Assembly: GCA_003218935.1 (NCBI GenBank)
Contig: QHPA01000169.1
Span: 1-12,311 of the forward strand
Source: Verrucomicrobiota bacterium
GTDB lineage: Bacteria; Verrucomicrobiota; Verrucomicrobiia; Limisphaerales; AV2
DNA length: 12,311 nt
Reading direction: 5' to 3'
Shown: positions 1 through 8,319 of the stretch, in pieces
Layout of the letters: every line of letters begins with the position of its first letter
Position numbering within the stretch: the first letter of the stretch is position 1
Program-made: the position numbers and the translations under genes
Notes under the pieces: model-generated
Seen by the model: only the letters and a program-made list of their open reading frames with translations
What the model was told of the DNA's origin: nothing
Databases searched by the model: none

Positions 1-27
1 AACAGCCCCTTTGAAGCCCCGTTTCGA

Positions 28-969
<942 letters not shown>

Positions 970-1024
970 ATTAACCTTCATTGGACGACACCAGCCGACA
1001 AAGCTTCCTAAACGGCCTCATTCG

Positions 1025-1033
1025 TGCTATAAG
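1025..1033 (+). promoter_or_regulatory. Candidate extended -10 promoter of the CotH-like gene
   Basis: TGCTATAAG at 1025-1033 is an extended -10 element (TGn followed by TATAAG). The -35 position, TTCCTA at 1005-1010 with a 17-base spacer, is weak, which fits an extended -10 promoter. Transcription would begin around 1040, directly at ATG 1041, which would make the mRNA leaderless. No Shine-Dalgarno is seen. This is inferred from sequence only. Confidence 0.45.
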
Positions 1034-1040
1034 CTCGCTT

Positions 1041-4000
1041 ATGCTCAAGGCCGCGACCCTCTGGTGGATTGCAGTTATTGCGGAGCTTTTGCTGTTCGCC
1101 TCGAACACTCTCGCGCAGGACCCGCCGCAACCGGATCTGGCGCTCGGAAAACCGGTGGTCTCTTCGGGGCCAACCTGGGGAAACCTGGTTCCCGCAGCCC
1201 TCACGGATGGCGACCCCAACACGTTTGCTCATCCACTCGCCTCGTCCGGCACTCTGGAGTATTACTTCGAGGTTGATTTGGGCGGGCCTTACCAGTTGGA
1301 CCGCATTCTCCTCCGCAATCGCGCCGACGGTTGTTGTCCGGAAAGGTTGACAAATTATCGCGTGGAGATCTACGCCGACAACGGCGGTGAGGCCGGAGTC
1401 CTCAACTGGAGCGCCACTATGCGCGCCGATGGCTCCAATTGCGGCGTCGCGGGAGTGGACACGATCACGAGAGCGAACAATCCCGGCGGCACATTCGCAG
1501 GACGCTTTGTTCGAATCGTGAACAACAGCGGGGCGGCCTATAATCCTCAAATAGCGGAGGTCGAGGTTTACGGCGCTTTAACCCCTCGAATCGATCTTTT
1601 CGCGGTGGACGACGATACAATTTCCGCGGGCGAAACCGCCACATTACGCTGGCAAATCATTCGCGCAACGGGCGCGGCCATCTCACCCGGCATCGGCAGT
1701 GTCTCCGCAACGAACGGCCTCATCACGGTGCGCCCAGGCGTCACCACGACCTACACGCTGACCGCCACCAACGAAGCGGGGAGTTCCTCTGCGGATGCCA
1801 GTGTCGGCGTGGATGTCACGCTCGCGCCGCCTCAGATCAGCGAGTTTCTCGCCGATAACAAAGGCATGCTGAAAGATGAGGATGGCGATTCATCGGATTG
1901 GATCGAATTGAAGAACCCGAACCCGTTCCGGCTGGAGATGGCCGGTTATCACCTTACGGGCGATCCGACTCTTCCGTTTCAATGGCCGTTTCCCGCCGTC
2001 CGCATTCCAGCGAACGGCTTTCTCATCGTGTTTGCCTCAGGCAAGGACCGCCGCGATCCGAGCGCTGAGTTGCACACCAATTTCCGTCTCGACGCCAAGG
2101 GCGATTACCTCGCGTTGGCCGATGGCGCCGGCCGGATTCTTCAGCAGTTTCCAACGAATTATCCCCTTGCCAGCAGGTTCCCGGCGCAAATCAAGAACGT
2201 CAGCTATGGCATTGGCTCAAACGGCGTCGGCTTCTTGCGCCCCCCCACCCCGGGAGCTGAAAACGACGCCGCGTTCGCGGGCGTCGTAGCGGATACCAAA
2301 TTCAGCGCGGACCGCGGCTTTTACTCCACTAATTTTGCCGTCGCGATCACCTGCGCGACCCCGGACGCGATCATCCGATATACGACCAACCGTTCGGAGC
2401 CAACCGTGGCCCAGGGTTTCGTTTACTCCGCGCCGATCACGGTTTCACAGACCACCATCCTCCGCGCAGCCGCTTTTAAGAGCGGCTGGGCCCCCACCGA
2501 TGTGGATACCCACACCTATCTCTTCCTGAGCAACGTTGTTTCGTCGTCGGTCATGAATACCAACATCACGCGCAATCCTTCCTACGCCACGCAGATGCGC
2601 GCCGGTTTGGTCGATGTGCCAAGCATCTCCCTCACGACGACGGGAATCGTGAATGGCGCGACCGAAGTAAAAACCTCGATCGAATGGCTGCGGCCGGACG
2701 GGCAGCCCGGTTTTCATGAGGACTGCGGCATAAAAGAGTATGGCGGCGCTTTCACTGATTTTGCGAAAAAGAGTTTTCGCCTCTATTTCCGTTCTGCTTA
2801 TGGCGCGTCCAAACTTAAATATCCCGTTTTCGAAGGCTACGATCGGGGCCTCGCTCCGGTCGATGAATTCAATCAACTCGAACTCCGCAGCGGATCCCAT
2901 GACATGTCTCTACGCGGTTTTTACCTGTCCAACATCTTCACCGATGACACGTTGCTGGACATGGGCCAGTTGAATCCGCACGGACGCTTTGTTCATCTTT
3001 ACTTCAACGGCACCTACTGGGGCTTATACCATCTGCGCGAACGGTGGGACGCATCCATGCACCAGAGTTACCTGGGCGGTGCGCGCACCAATTATGAATC
3101 GATCAATGGGAACTGGAACGTCGGCGGTTGGGCGGAGCCGGGATCGCCTTACGATGGCGATGGCAGCGTCTGGGAAGAAATAAAATCACTCCGCGGCAAC
3201 TACGCCGCGGTGAAACCGTTGCTGGATGCCGCCGAGTACGTGGATTACATGGTGATGTGGATGTTTGGCGGGGCGGAAGATGAATACCGCTGTGTCGGCC
3301 CAAACATTTCAGGCAGCGGCTTCAAATTTTATCTCAACGACGCAGACGGCTGGTTCTGCGGTCCATATTATTGCGCGGCCGGGGATCGCACGGCGCGCGG
3401 CTCGCCCGGTCGTTTGCCGGGCGATGGACCCGGGAGCCTCTTTTCCATGCTCTTTAAGGAGGGCCATCCGGATTACCGCACGCTGCTCGCCGATCGAATT
3501 TACCAGGCCCTGTTCAATGAGGGCGCCCTGACGCCGCAACAAAACAGCGCGCGCCTGATCACCCGTTGCAATGAAATTGAACGCGCGTTCATCGCCGAAT
3601 CCGCGCGTTGGAATTACCTCACGCCGGCGGAATGGGCCGGCCGTCGAGACAATGCGCTCACCAACTGGCTGCCTGGACGGACGGTGGCCGCGCTCGCTGA
3701 ATATCGGAACGCAGGGTTCTATCCCTCGCTCGACGCCCCTGTGCTCAACCAGCAAGGCGGAGCGGTCCCGTCCGGGTTCCAGCTTCAATTTGCCTTGCCC
3801 ACTCGCGGCGCAATTCATTTCACCCTGGATGGCAGTGATCCCCGCTTGCCCGGCGGCGCAGTGTCACCGACCGCCCAAACATTTTCCGCCGCGGGTTTGA
3901 CTGAAACGGTGGTTCCGGCCGGCGCGCGCTGGCGCTGGTTCACTGATGGAACAGGACTCGGTTCCAGCGACCTGGTTGTTGGCAATCCAAACTGGTCTTC

Positions 4001-5387
4001 CGCGAACTGGAAACATCCGGCTTTCGACGACAGCGGGTGGAGCGAAGGACCTGCGCAACTCGGTTACGGCGAAGGTGACGAAGCGACCGTAATCCCGTTT
4101 GGTCCGGACCCGAATAAGAAATGGACCACTGCTTATTTCCGTCATCGGTTTAACCTGGCCGACAACTCCGACATCACCAGCGTTCGGATGCGCCTGAAGC
4201 GGGATGACGGCGCCATTGTCTATCTCAATGGCCGGGAAGCCGCGCGCAGCGCGATTACCACGGGCCCCGTGAACGCTTCCACTTTCGCCGATCCCGCTTC
4301 CGATGATGGACAAACTTTTAGCGATTTCGCTCTCACGCCTGACCTGCTTTTGCGGGGGGACAATCTGGTTGCGGTGGAGTTACACCAGGCCACCTTCAAC
4401 ACTTCTGACGCAAGTTTTGATCTCGAATTAAACGTTTCCCGACCCTCTCCGGATGACAGCAGCAATGCGTTGCCGGTCATCAGCAGAAGCACGTTGCTCA
4501 ACTCCCGAGCAAAAGATGGCGCTGAATGGTCCGCGTTGAATGAGGCTTTCTTCCAGGTTGGGCCGGCGCCAGTCGAACCAGGTGAGGTGGCCGTATCTGA
4601 GTTGAACTACGACCCGGCGCGCACGGGCGCGGAATTCGTGGAACTGGCCAATCTCTCCTCGCGGGCAGTCAATCTGCGGGGCATCCGCTTCTTAGACGGC
4701 ATCACCTACTCATTTGCGGATCATCGCGACACGCTGTTGACTCCCGGCCAGCGGCTGGTGCTGGTAAAGGATTTATTCCGGTTCCAACGGCAATATGGCA
4801 TCAACGTGCCGGTCGCGGGTATCTACTCCGGCAGCCTGGACAAAGCCGGTGAACGGATCACGCTAGCGTCCAGTTCCAACAATATCCTGTCGAGCTTCAC
4901 CTATGGAACCTCGCAACCCTGGCCCGCGAACGACCCGAACAAGCCCTGCACCCTGGTGCTGTCCCATCCCGAACTCGGTTTGGATAATCCCGCTGCCTGG
5001 CGCGCCAGCGCGGACCCGAAAGGCTCCCCTGGCGGAACCGACTCAACTTCGTTCCAGGGCATTCCAACTGCGGACCTTGACGGAGATGGATTGCCGGCCG
5101 TGCTCGAATATGCATTAGGCACGAGCGATACCGATCCGTCTTCCGGCCCGGGCGCATTGGCAGCCAAGGTGGACGCTTTTGGTAATTTCACCATCACTTT
5201 TCCCCGCAACCTTCGGGCCGACGATGTTACCCTGGTTGCCGAGGCGTCGGAGGACCTTTTCACCTGGTCTCGGGCTGCCTTGTTGGCGAGTGAGAACAGC
5301 GGCGCCGGTATCGCTCGGGAAACATGGGGAGTCCAGGCTGCTGGAAAACCGGCGGTGTTCCTCCGCTTGCGCGTGGTGCGACCGTAA
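1041..5387 (+). CDS. Giant secreted lamin-tail / CotH kinase-like multidomain protein
   Basis: This is a 1448-residue exported protein. A signal peptide spans residues 1-25 (hydrophobic core WWIAVIAELLLFA, cleavage near TLA-QD). Domains in order: discoidin/F5-8-type or fucolectin-like sugar-binding fold (about 32-178; RLTNYRVEIYAD, RFVRIVN, IAEVEVYG); Ig-like domain (180-259; TTTYTLTATNEAG); lamin-tail domain 1 (261-408; ISEFLADN, DWIELKNP); chitobiase-C/FN3-associated domain (420-494; IIRYTTNRSEPT, PITVSQTTILRAAAF); CotH kinase-like domain (526-898; ELRSGSHDMSLRG at 614-626, then LYFNGTYWGLYHLRERWD near 653-670); a second chitobiase-like piece (896-948; IHFTLDGSDP); a beta-sandwich region (958-1133; FDDSGW, LGYGEGDE, LKRDDGAIVYLNG); lamin-tail domain 2 (1183-1332; VSELNYDP, EFVELAN); a calcium-site-like DLDGDGLP segment near 1346; and a C-terminal beta-rich module ending FLRLRVVRP. 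A start at TTG 981 is possible, but ATG 1041 gives a proper signal peptide. Bacterial CotH proteins are known as spore-coat protein kinases; the role here is unknown. Surface attachment or modification of an extracellular partner is inference. Confidence 0.9.
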   Translation: MLKAATLWWIAVIAELLLFASNTLAQDPPQPDLALGKPVVSSGPTWGNLVPAALTDGDPNTFAHPLASSGTLEYYFEVDLGGPYQLDRILLRNRADGCCPERLTNYRVEIYADNGGEAGVLNWSATMRADGSNCGVAGVDTITRANNPGGTFAGRFVRIVNNSGAAYNPQIAEVEVYGALTPRIDLFAVDDDTISAGETATLRWQIIRATGAAISPGIGSVSATNGLITVRPGVTTTYTLTATNEAGSSSADASVGVDVTLAPPQISEFLADNKGMLKDEDGDSSDWIELKNPNPFRLEMAGYHLTGDPTLPFQWPFPAVRIPANGFLIVFASGKDRRDPSAELHTNFRLDAKGDYLALADGAGRILQQFPTNYPLASRFPAQIKNVSYGIGSNGVGFLRPPTPGAENDAAFAGVVADTKFSADRGFYSTNFAVAITCATPDAIIRYTTNRSEPTVAQGFVYSAPITVSQTTILRAAAFKSGWAPTDVDTHTYLFLSNVVSSSVMNTNITRNPSYATQMRAGLVDVPSISLTTTGIVNGATEVKTSIEWLRPDGQPGFHEDCGIKEYGGAFTDFAKKSFRLYFRSAYGASKLKYPVFEGYDRGLAPVDEFNQLELRSGSHDMSLRGFYLSNIFTDDTLLDMGQLNPHGRFVHLYFNGTYWGLYHLRERWDASMHQSYLGGARTNYESINGNWNVGGWAEPGSPYDGDGSVWEEIKSLRGNYAAVKPLLDAAEYVDYMVMWMFGGAEDEYRCVGPNISGSGFKFYLNDADGWFCGPYYCAAGDRTARGSPGRLPGDGPGSLFSMLFKEGHPDYRTLLADRIYQALFNEGALTPQQNSARLITRCNEIERAFIAESARWNYLTPAEWAGRRDNALTNWLPGRTVAALAEYRNAGFYPSLDAPVLNQQGGAVPSGFQLQFALPTRGAIHFTLDGSDPRLPGGAVSPTAQTFSAAGLTETVVPAGARWRWFTDGTGLGSSDLVVGNPNWSSANWKHPAFDDSGWSEGPAQLGYGEGDEATVIPFGPDPNKKWTTAYFRHRFNLADNSDITSVRMRLKRDDGAIVYLNGREAARSAITTGPVNASTFADPASDDGQTFSDFALTPDLLLRGDNLVAVELHQATFNTSDASFDLELNVSRPSPDDSSNALPVISRSTLLNSRAKDGAEWSALNEAFFQVGPAPVEPGEVAVSELNYDPARTGAEFVELANLSSRAVNLRGIRFLDGITYSFADHRDTLLTPGQRLVLVKDLFRFQRQYGINVPVAGIYSGSLDKAGERITLASSSNNILSSFTYGTSQPWPANDPNKPCTLVLSHPELGLDNPAAWRASADPKGSPGGTDSTSFQGIPTADLDGDGLPAVLEYALGTSDTDPSSGPGALAAKVDAFGNFTITFPRNLRADDVTLVAEASEDLFTWSRAALLASENSGAGIARETWGVQAAGKPAVFLRLRVVRP

Positions 5388-5409
5388 TGAGGAATCATAC
5401 CCAAATAAT

Positions 5410-5443
5410 TGTAACTCGACCATGTTAAGTCGGGTTATATTTT
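5410..5443 (+). terminator. Intrinsic terminator after the CotH-like gene
   Basis: An 11-base-pair stem pairs 5410-5420 with 5429-5439 and includes two G-U pairs. The loop is 8 bases, and the 3' arm is followed by TTTT at 5440-5443. The hairpin starts 22 bases after the stop codon at 5387. It ends only 4 bases before the GTG start of the next gene, so the -10 of that gene may lie inside the 3' arm. Confidence 0.7.
5436..5441 (+). promoter_or_regulatory. Candidate -10 element of the DUF456 gene
   Basis: TATATT at 5436-5441 is close to the sigma70 -10 consensus and lies 6 bases upstream of GTG 5448. The expected transcription start, about 7 bases after the hexamer, falls on the start codon. 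A -35 at ideal spacing is not convincing: TTGTAA at 5409-5414 is about 21 bases away. The hexamer overlaps the terminator stem. Confidence 0.3.
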
Positions 5444-5447
5444 CGAC

Positions 5448-5951
5448 GTGACTGTGGAACAAATCATCGGTTTATCGCTCGCGTTGTTCGTGATGTGCTT
5501 TGGCACTGCGGGCAGCATTTTGCCGGGTATTCCCGGCACGCCGTTGGTGGTGCTCGCGGCCATCGCGCACAGGTTGTACTTCGGCGCGGCCAGCGTGAGC
5601 AACACGGTGCTCGCGATCATCGTACTGCTGATGGTCTTGTCGCTGGTAATGGATTATCTGGCGAGCATGGCCGGCGCGAAGAAACTGGGAGCCACCTGGC
5701 GCGGCGTGCTCGGCGCAATCGTCGGCGCGTTCATCGGGTTTTTCTTCAGTTTGCCCGGCCTCATTCTTGGCCCGTTCCTCGGCGCGCTGCTGTTTGAAAT
5801 GATCGGGGGCAGCGAATGGAAGCGGGCCGCTCGCGCCGGCCTGGGCGCGGTGCTCGGTCTGTTCGTCGGCGCGCTCGGCAAAGTGGCCTGCTGCGTGACC
5901 ATGGCGGGATTGTTCGCGGTCAGCGTGATCCTGCGCTCGTTAAATCAGTGA
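5448..5951 (+). CDS. DUF456 family small integral membrane protein
   Basis: The 167-residue, strongly hydrophobic protein matches the DUF456 family (PF04306), whose function is not established. Visible features are the N-terminal FGTAGSILPGIPGTPLVVLAAIAH block (residues about 18-41), a second membrane segment near 52-72 ending in MDYLAS, a short charged loop with AKKLGATWRG, and a Gly-rich pair of segments (88-118) containing SLPGLILGPFLGALLFE. A C-terminal Gly/Ala-rich segment at about 127-163 follows. Four to five membrane passes are likely. The GTG start at 5448 is used because ATG is absent nearby; a second GTG at 5454 in the same frame is an alternative. No Shine-Dalgarno is seen. The gene stands alone between a terminator and the pgk promoter, so context gives no functional clue. 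Confidence 0.85.
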   Translation: MTVEQIIGLSLALFVMCFGTAGSILPGIPGTPLVVLAAIAHRLYFGAASVSNTVLAIIVLLMVLSLVMDYLASMAGAKKLGATWRGVLGAIVGAFIGFFFSLPGLILGPFLGALLFEMIGGSEWKRAARAGLGAVLGLFVGALGKVACCVTMAGLFAVSVILRSLNQ

Positions 5952-5966
5952 TTCATAGCCCGGCGT

Positions 5967-6010
5967 GGCGCGTGCAACGCGGTTGCGACACCCCTGAAGG
6001 CGCGCCGTTT
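5967..6010 (+). terminator. Possible weak terminator or structured intergenic hairpin
   Basis: GGCGCG at 5967-5972 can pair with CGCGCC at 6001-6006, enclosing a second perfect hairpin (GCAAC 5974-5978, loop GCG, GTTGC 5982-5986). The outer 3' arm is followed by GTTTTA. It lies 15 bases after the DUF456 stop codon and before the pgk promoter. The T-run is short, so terminator function is uncertain. The rest of the 5952-6080 gap holds only the pgk promoter. Confidence 0.3.
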
Positions 6011-6035
6011 TACGTTTCAACCTCTCTAATTCCCT

Positions 6036-6063
6036 TTGACTCACCACGCCGCTTGGCTATTCT
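6036..6063 (+). promoter_or_regulatory. Sigma70-type promoter of the pgk-tpiA-secG cluster
   Basis: TTGACT at 6036-6041 matches the -35 consensus at 5 of 6 positions. It is followed by a 16-base spacer and TATTCT at 6058-6063 as -10. Transcription would start near 6070, giving a leader of only about 11 bases before ATG 6081, with no Shine-Dalgarno in it. This is the best promoter in the window. Confidence 0.65.
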
Positions 6064-6080
6064 TTCGCCCCTGTTTTTAT

Positions 6081-7334
6081 ATGGCCAAGCTGACGGTTAG
6101 AGAATTGGACGTGCGCGGCAAACGCGTCTTTGTGCGCGTGGATTACAACGTGCCCATGGAGGAAAAAGACGGCCAGATGGCCATCAACGACGTGACGCGC
6201 ATCAAGGAAACACTCCCAACGCTCGAACTGCTGATTGAAAAGGGCGCGCGCATCATTCTCGCCGCCCATCTCGGCCGACCCAACGGCAAGCGCGAAGTGT
6301 CGATGTCGCTGCGGCCCGTGGCAGCCAGGCTCGCGGACATGATTCATCGGCCGATCGCGTTCGTGGACGATTGCATCGGTGAAAAAGTTGAAAAGACGGC
6401 GGACGCGCTGAAGCCAGGCGACATTCTGTTGCTCGAAAATGTTCGTTACTACCGCGAGGAGGAAGCGAACGAACCGGCCTTTGCGGAAAGACTCGCCGAC
6501 GGCGCGAGCGTTTATGTCAATGACGCGTTCGGCGCGGCGCATCGGGCGCACGCATCGACTGAAGGCGTGGCGCGCGTCATCGCCCGACGCGGCGGCAAGT
6601 GCGGAGCGGGTCTGCTGATGGAGCGCGAGCTGAAATTTCTCGGCGACGAACTGGAAAATCCGGCGCGCCCGTTTGTCGTCATCCTCGGTGGCGCGAAAGT
6701 GTCGGAAAAGATAAACGTCATTGATCGATTGCTGGAAAAAGCCGACACGATTTTAATCGGCGGCGCAATGACTTACACCTTTCGGCTGGCCCTGGGCAGG
6801 AAGGTCGGCAAGTCGCTCGTCGAGCCGGACCGCGTCGGGGTCGCCAGGGCCGCGCTCGACAAGGCCAAGGGGCGCAAAGTGCAGTTCCTGTTGGCGGTGG
6901 ACAACATCGTCGCGACGCCGGTCGATACCGGCAAATTGAACCGGAAAGGCAAACCGGTCGTCGAGTGGCGAAACCCGCGCGTCAACGACAGCCTCGACAT
7001 TCCCGACATCGAGGAAGGCATGGACATCGGGCCGAAGACCATCCGAACGTTCACCGAAATAATTCCCAGGGCGAAAACGATTCTGTGGAATGGGCCGATG
7101 GGTGCGTTTGAGGACAAGCGTTTTGCCGAAGGAACGTTCGCCGTCGCCCGGGCCGTCGCGGACACGACTCAGAAAGGCGCCCGGAGCATCGTCGGCGGCG
7201 GCGACAGCGTGAAAGCGCTGAACCTGACGGGCCTGAGCGACAAGGTGACGTTCGTGAGCACCGGCGGCGGGGCGAGTCTGGAGTTTCTGGAGGGCAAAGT
7301 GTTGCCCGGCGTGGCGGTGCTGAGCGACAAGTGA
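6081..7334 (+). CDS. pgk: Phosphoglycerate kinase
   Basis: The 417-residue cytoplasmic enzyme transfers phosphate between 1,3-bisphosphoglycerate and ADP in glycolysis, and the reverse in gluconeogenesis. Signature motifs are RVDYNVP at 19-25 (substrate-binding Asp/Asn), HLGRP at 63-67, [10 protein letters not shown] at 116-125, [10 protein letters not shown] at 148-157, [10 protein letters not shown] in the nucleotide domain, [14 protein letters not shown] at 372-376 and STGGGASLE at 393-401. The start at 6081 (MAKLTVREL) is chosen because the family N-terminus begins there and the promoter lies immediately upstream; an in-frame extension to 6036 would run through the -35. The loop at about 280-306, before the DIGP motif, is roughly a dozen residues longer than in the E. 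coli/Bacillus type, and GGGDS replaces the more usual GGGDT. It heads a cluster with tpiA and secG, and its stop overlaps the start of a small ORF. Confidence 0.97.
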   Translation: MAKLTVRELDVRGKRVFVRVDYNVPMEEKDGQMAINDVTRIKETLPTLELLIEKGARIILAAHLGRPNGKREVSMSLRPVAARLADMIHRPIAFVDDCIGEKVEKTADALKPGDILLLENVRYYREEEANEPAFAERLADGASVYVNDAFGAAHRAHASTEGVARVIARRGGKCGAGLLMERELKFLGDELENPARPFVVILGGAKVSEKINVIDRLLEKADTILIGGAMTYTFRLALGRKVGKSLVEPDRVGVARAALDKAKGRKVQFLLAVDNIVATPVDTGKLNRKGKPVVEWRNPRVNDSLDIPDIEEGMDIGPKTIRTFTEIIPRAKTILWNGPMGAFEDKRFAEGTFAVARAVADTTQKGARSIVGGGDSVKALNLTGLSDKVTFVSTGGGASLEFLEGKVLPGVAVLSDK

Positions 7335-7531
7335 AGAGCGTTTTCATGGCAGCCGGGATGCGGAAGAAAGTTGACCGCGCCCCAGTCAAGCCCTCCAAAG
7401 GCCTGGAAATGACCGTTGGTGAAGTGGAGCGCCTCCCGGAACAGCAACCGGTGCCCGGCGCTATTTTAATGGAATCGAAAGGGCAGCAGTTGAACCAGCA
7501 AACGAAGATTAAAACTTTGCTTAACGGCTGA
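7331..7531 (+). CDS. Small hypothetical protein between pgk and tpiA
   Basis: I do not recognise this 66-residue product. It begins with GTG at 7331, overlapping the pgk stop codon by 4 bases (GTGA), an arrangement typical of translational coupling. It ends 8 bases before the tpiA start. ATG 7346 is an alternative start. The protein is hydrophilic and basic at the N-terminus ([15 protein letters not shown]), Gln-rich towards the C-terminus ([16 protein letters not shown]), and has no membrane segment, signal peptide or cysteine. By my count about two thirds of third codon positions are G or C, consistent with coding but not decisive. It fills what would otherwise be a 205-base gap within an operon. 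It could be a real conserved small protein or only an open spacer; homologues in the same position would settle this. Confidence 0.55.
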   Translation: MKSVFMAAGMRKKVDRAPVKPSKGLEMTVGEVERLPEQQPVPGAILMESKGQQLNQQTKIKTLLNG

Positions 7532-7539
7532 AGTACTCA

Positions 7540-8307
7540 ATGGACAAAGGACGAAAGTTAATCATCGCGGGCAACTGGAAGATGAACAAGACCGTCGCGG
7601 AGGCGCTCGATCTCGTAAACGGCCTCAAGCGCGAGCTCGGCAACATCAAGGAAATCGATATCGTCGTCTGCCCGCCGTTCACGGCGCTGAGCGATGTTTC
7701 CAAGGCCATTCTCAACACCAACATCCGCCTGGGCGCCCAAAACATGAGCGAGCACAATTTCGGCGCTTACACGGGCGAAATCGCTGCCGGTATGCTCAAG
7801 GAATTTTCGGTGCGGTACGTCGTTCTCGGCCACTCGGAGCGGCGTCAGTATCAAAAGGAGACTGACGAGTTGATCGCGAAGAAGGCGCTGGCCGCGCACG
7901 CCGCTTCGCTCAAGCCGATCGTTTGCGTGGGCGAAACACTGGCGCAACGCGAAGCGGGCCGGACGGAACTGGTGGTGGGGACGCAACTGCGCAAGAGTCT
8001 GGCCGCTTTGTCGGCCGGCCAAATGGAGGAAACCATTATTGCCTACGAACCGATTTGGGCCATCGGCACCGGGAAGAACGCCACGGCCGACCAGGCGCAG
8101 GACGCGCACATGTTCATCCGCAAACAGCTCGCGGCGATGTTCAATGAGACGGTTGCCAGGCACGCCCGAATCCAATACGGTGGCAGCGTCAAGCCGTCGA
8201 ATGCCCGCGAGTTGATGAGTCAGCGCGACGTGGATGGCGCGCTGGTGGGCGGTGCGTCCCTGGAAGACCGCAGTTTTTCGGACATCATCAAGAACTGCGT
8301 GAACTGA
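7540..8307 (+). CDS. tpiA: Triosephosphate isomerase
   Basis: The 255-residue TIM-barrel enzyme interconverts dihydroxyacetone phosphate and glyceraldehyde 3-phosphate in the cytoplasm. All active-site elements are present: GNWKMN at 11-16 with Asn12 and Lys14, catalytic His98 in GHSERR, catalytic Glu170 in AYEPIWAIGTG with the flexible loop 6 just after it, and the phosphate-binding YGGSVKPSN at 213-221. Length is typical for bacterial enzymes. The ATG at 7540 gives the family N-terminus (RKLIIAGNWKMN). No Shine-Dalgarno is visible upstream, so translation may rely on coupling to the preceding small ORF. It lies in the same transcription unit as pgk and secG, an arrangement seen in many bacteria. 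Confidence 0.97.
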   Translation: MDKGRKLIIAGNWKMNKTVAEALDLVNGLKRELGNIKEIDIVVCPPFTALSDVSKAILNTNIRLGAQNMSEHNFGAYTGEIAAGMLKEFSVRYVVLGHSERRQYQKETDELIAKKALAAHAASLKPIVCVGETLAQREAGRTELVVGTQLRKSLAALSAGQMEETIIAYEPIWAIGTGKNATADQAQDAHMFIRKQLAAMFNETVARHARIQYGGSVKPSNARELMSQRDVDGALVGGASLEDRSFSDIIKNCVN

Positions 8308-8316
8308 GAGAGAGGG
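8306..8316 (+). promoter_or_regulatory. Purine-rich ribosome binding site of secG
   Basis: GAGAGAGAGGG at 8306-8316 contains GAGG at 8312-8315, complementary to the 16S rRNA tail. It overlaps the tpiA stop codon. Spacing from GAGG is 4 bases to ATG 8320 and 7 bases to ATG 8323, so the second ATG may be the real start. It is the only clear Shine-Dalgarno in the window. Confidence 0.55.
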
Positions 8317-8319
8317 ATT

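Noticed and set aside
1..27. End of an upstream gene
   Set aside because: The stretch is too short to assign. It is in frame with rluD and could equally be part of its N-terminus.
970..1020. Terminator after rluD
   Set aside because: I found no stem followed by a T-run between the rluD stop and the next promoter.
981..1040. Earlier TTG start for the CotH-like protein
   Set aside because: It would place 20 polar residues before a good signal peptide and would run through the likely -10 element; ATG 1041 explains the sequence better.
6036..6080. Fifteen-codon N-terminal extension of phosphoglycerate kinase
   Set aside because: It would begin on the -35 hexamer TTGACT and include the -10. The enzyme family begins at MAKLTVREL.
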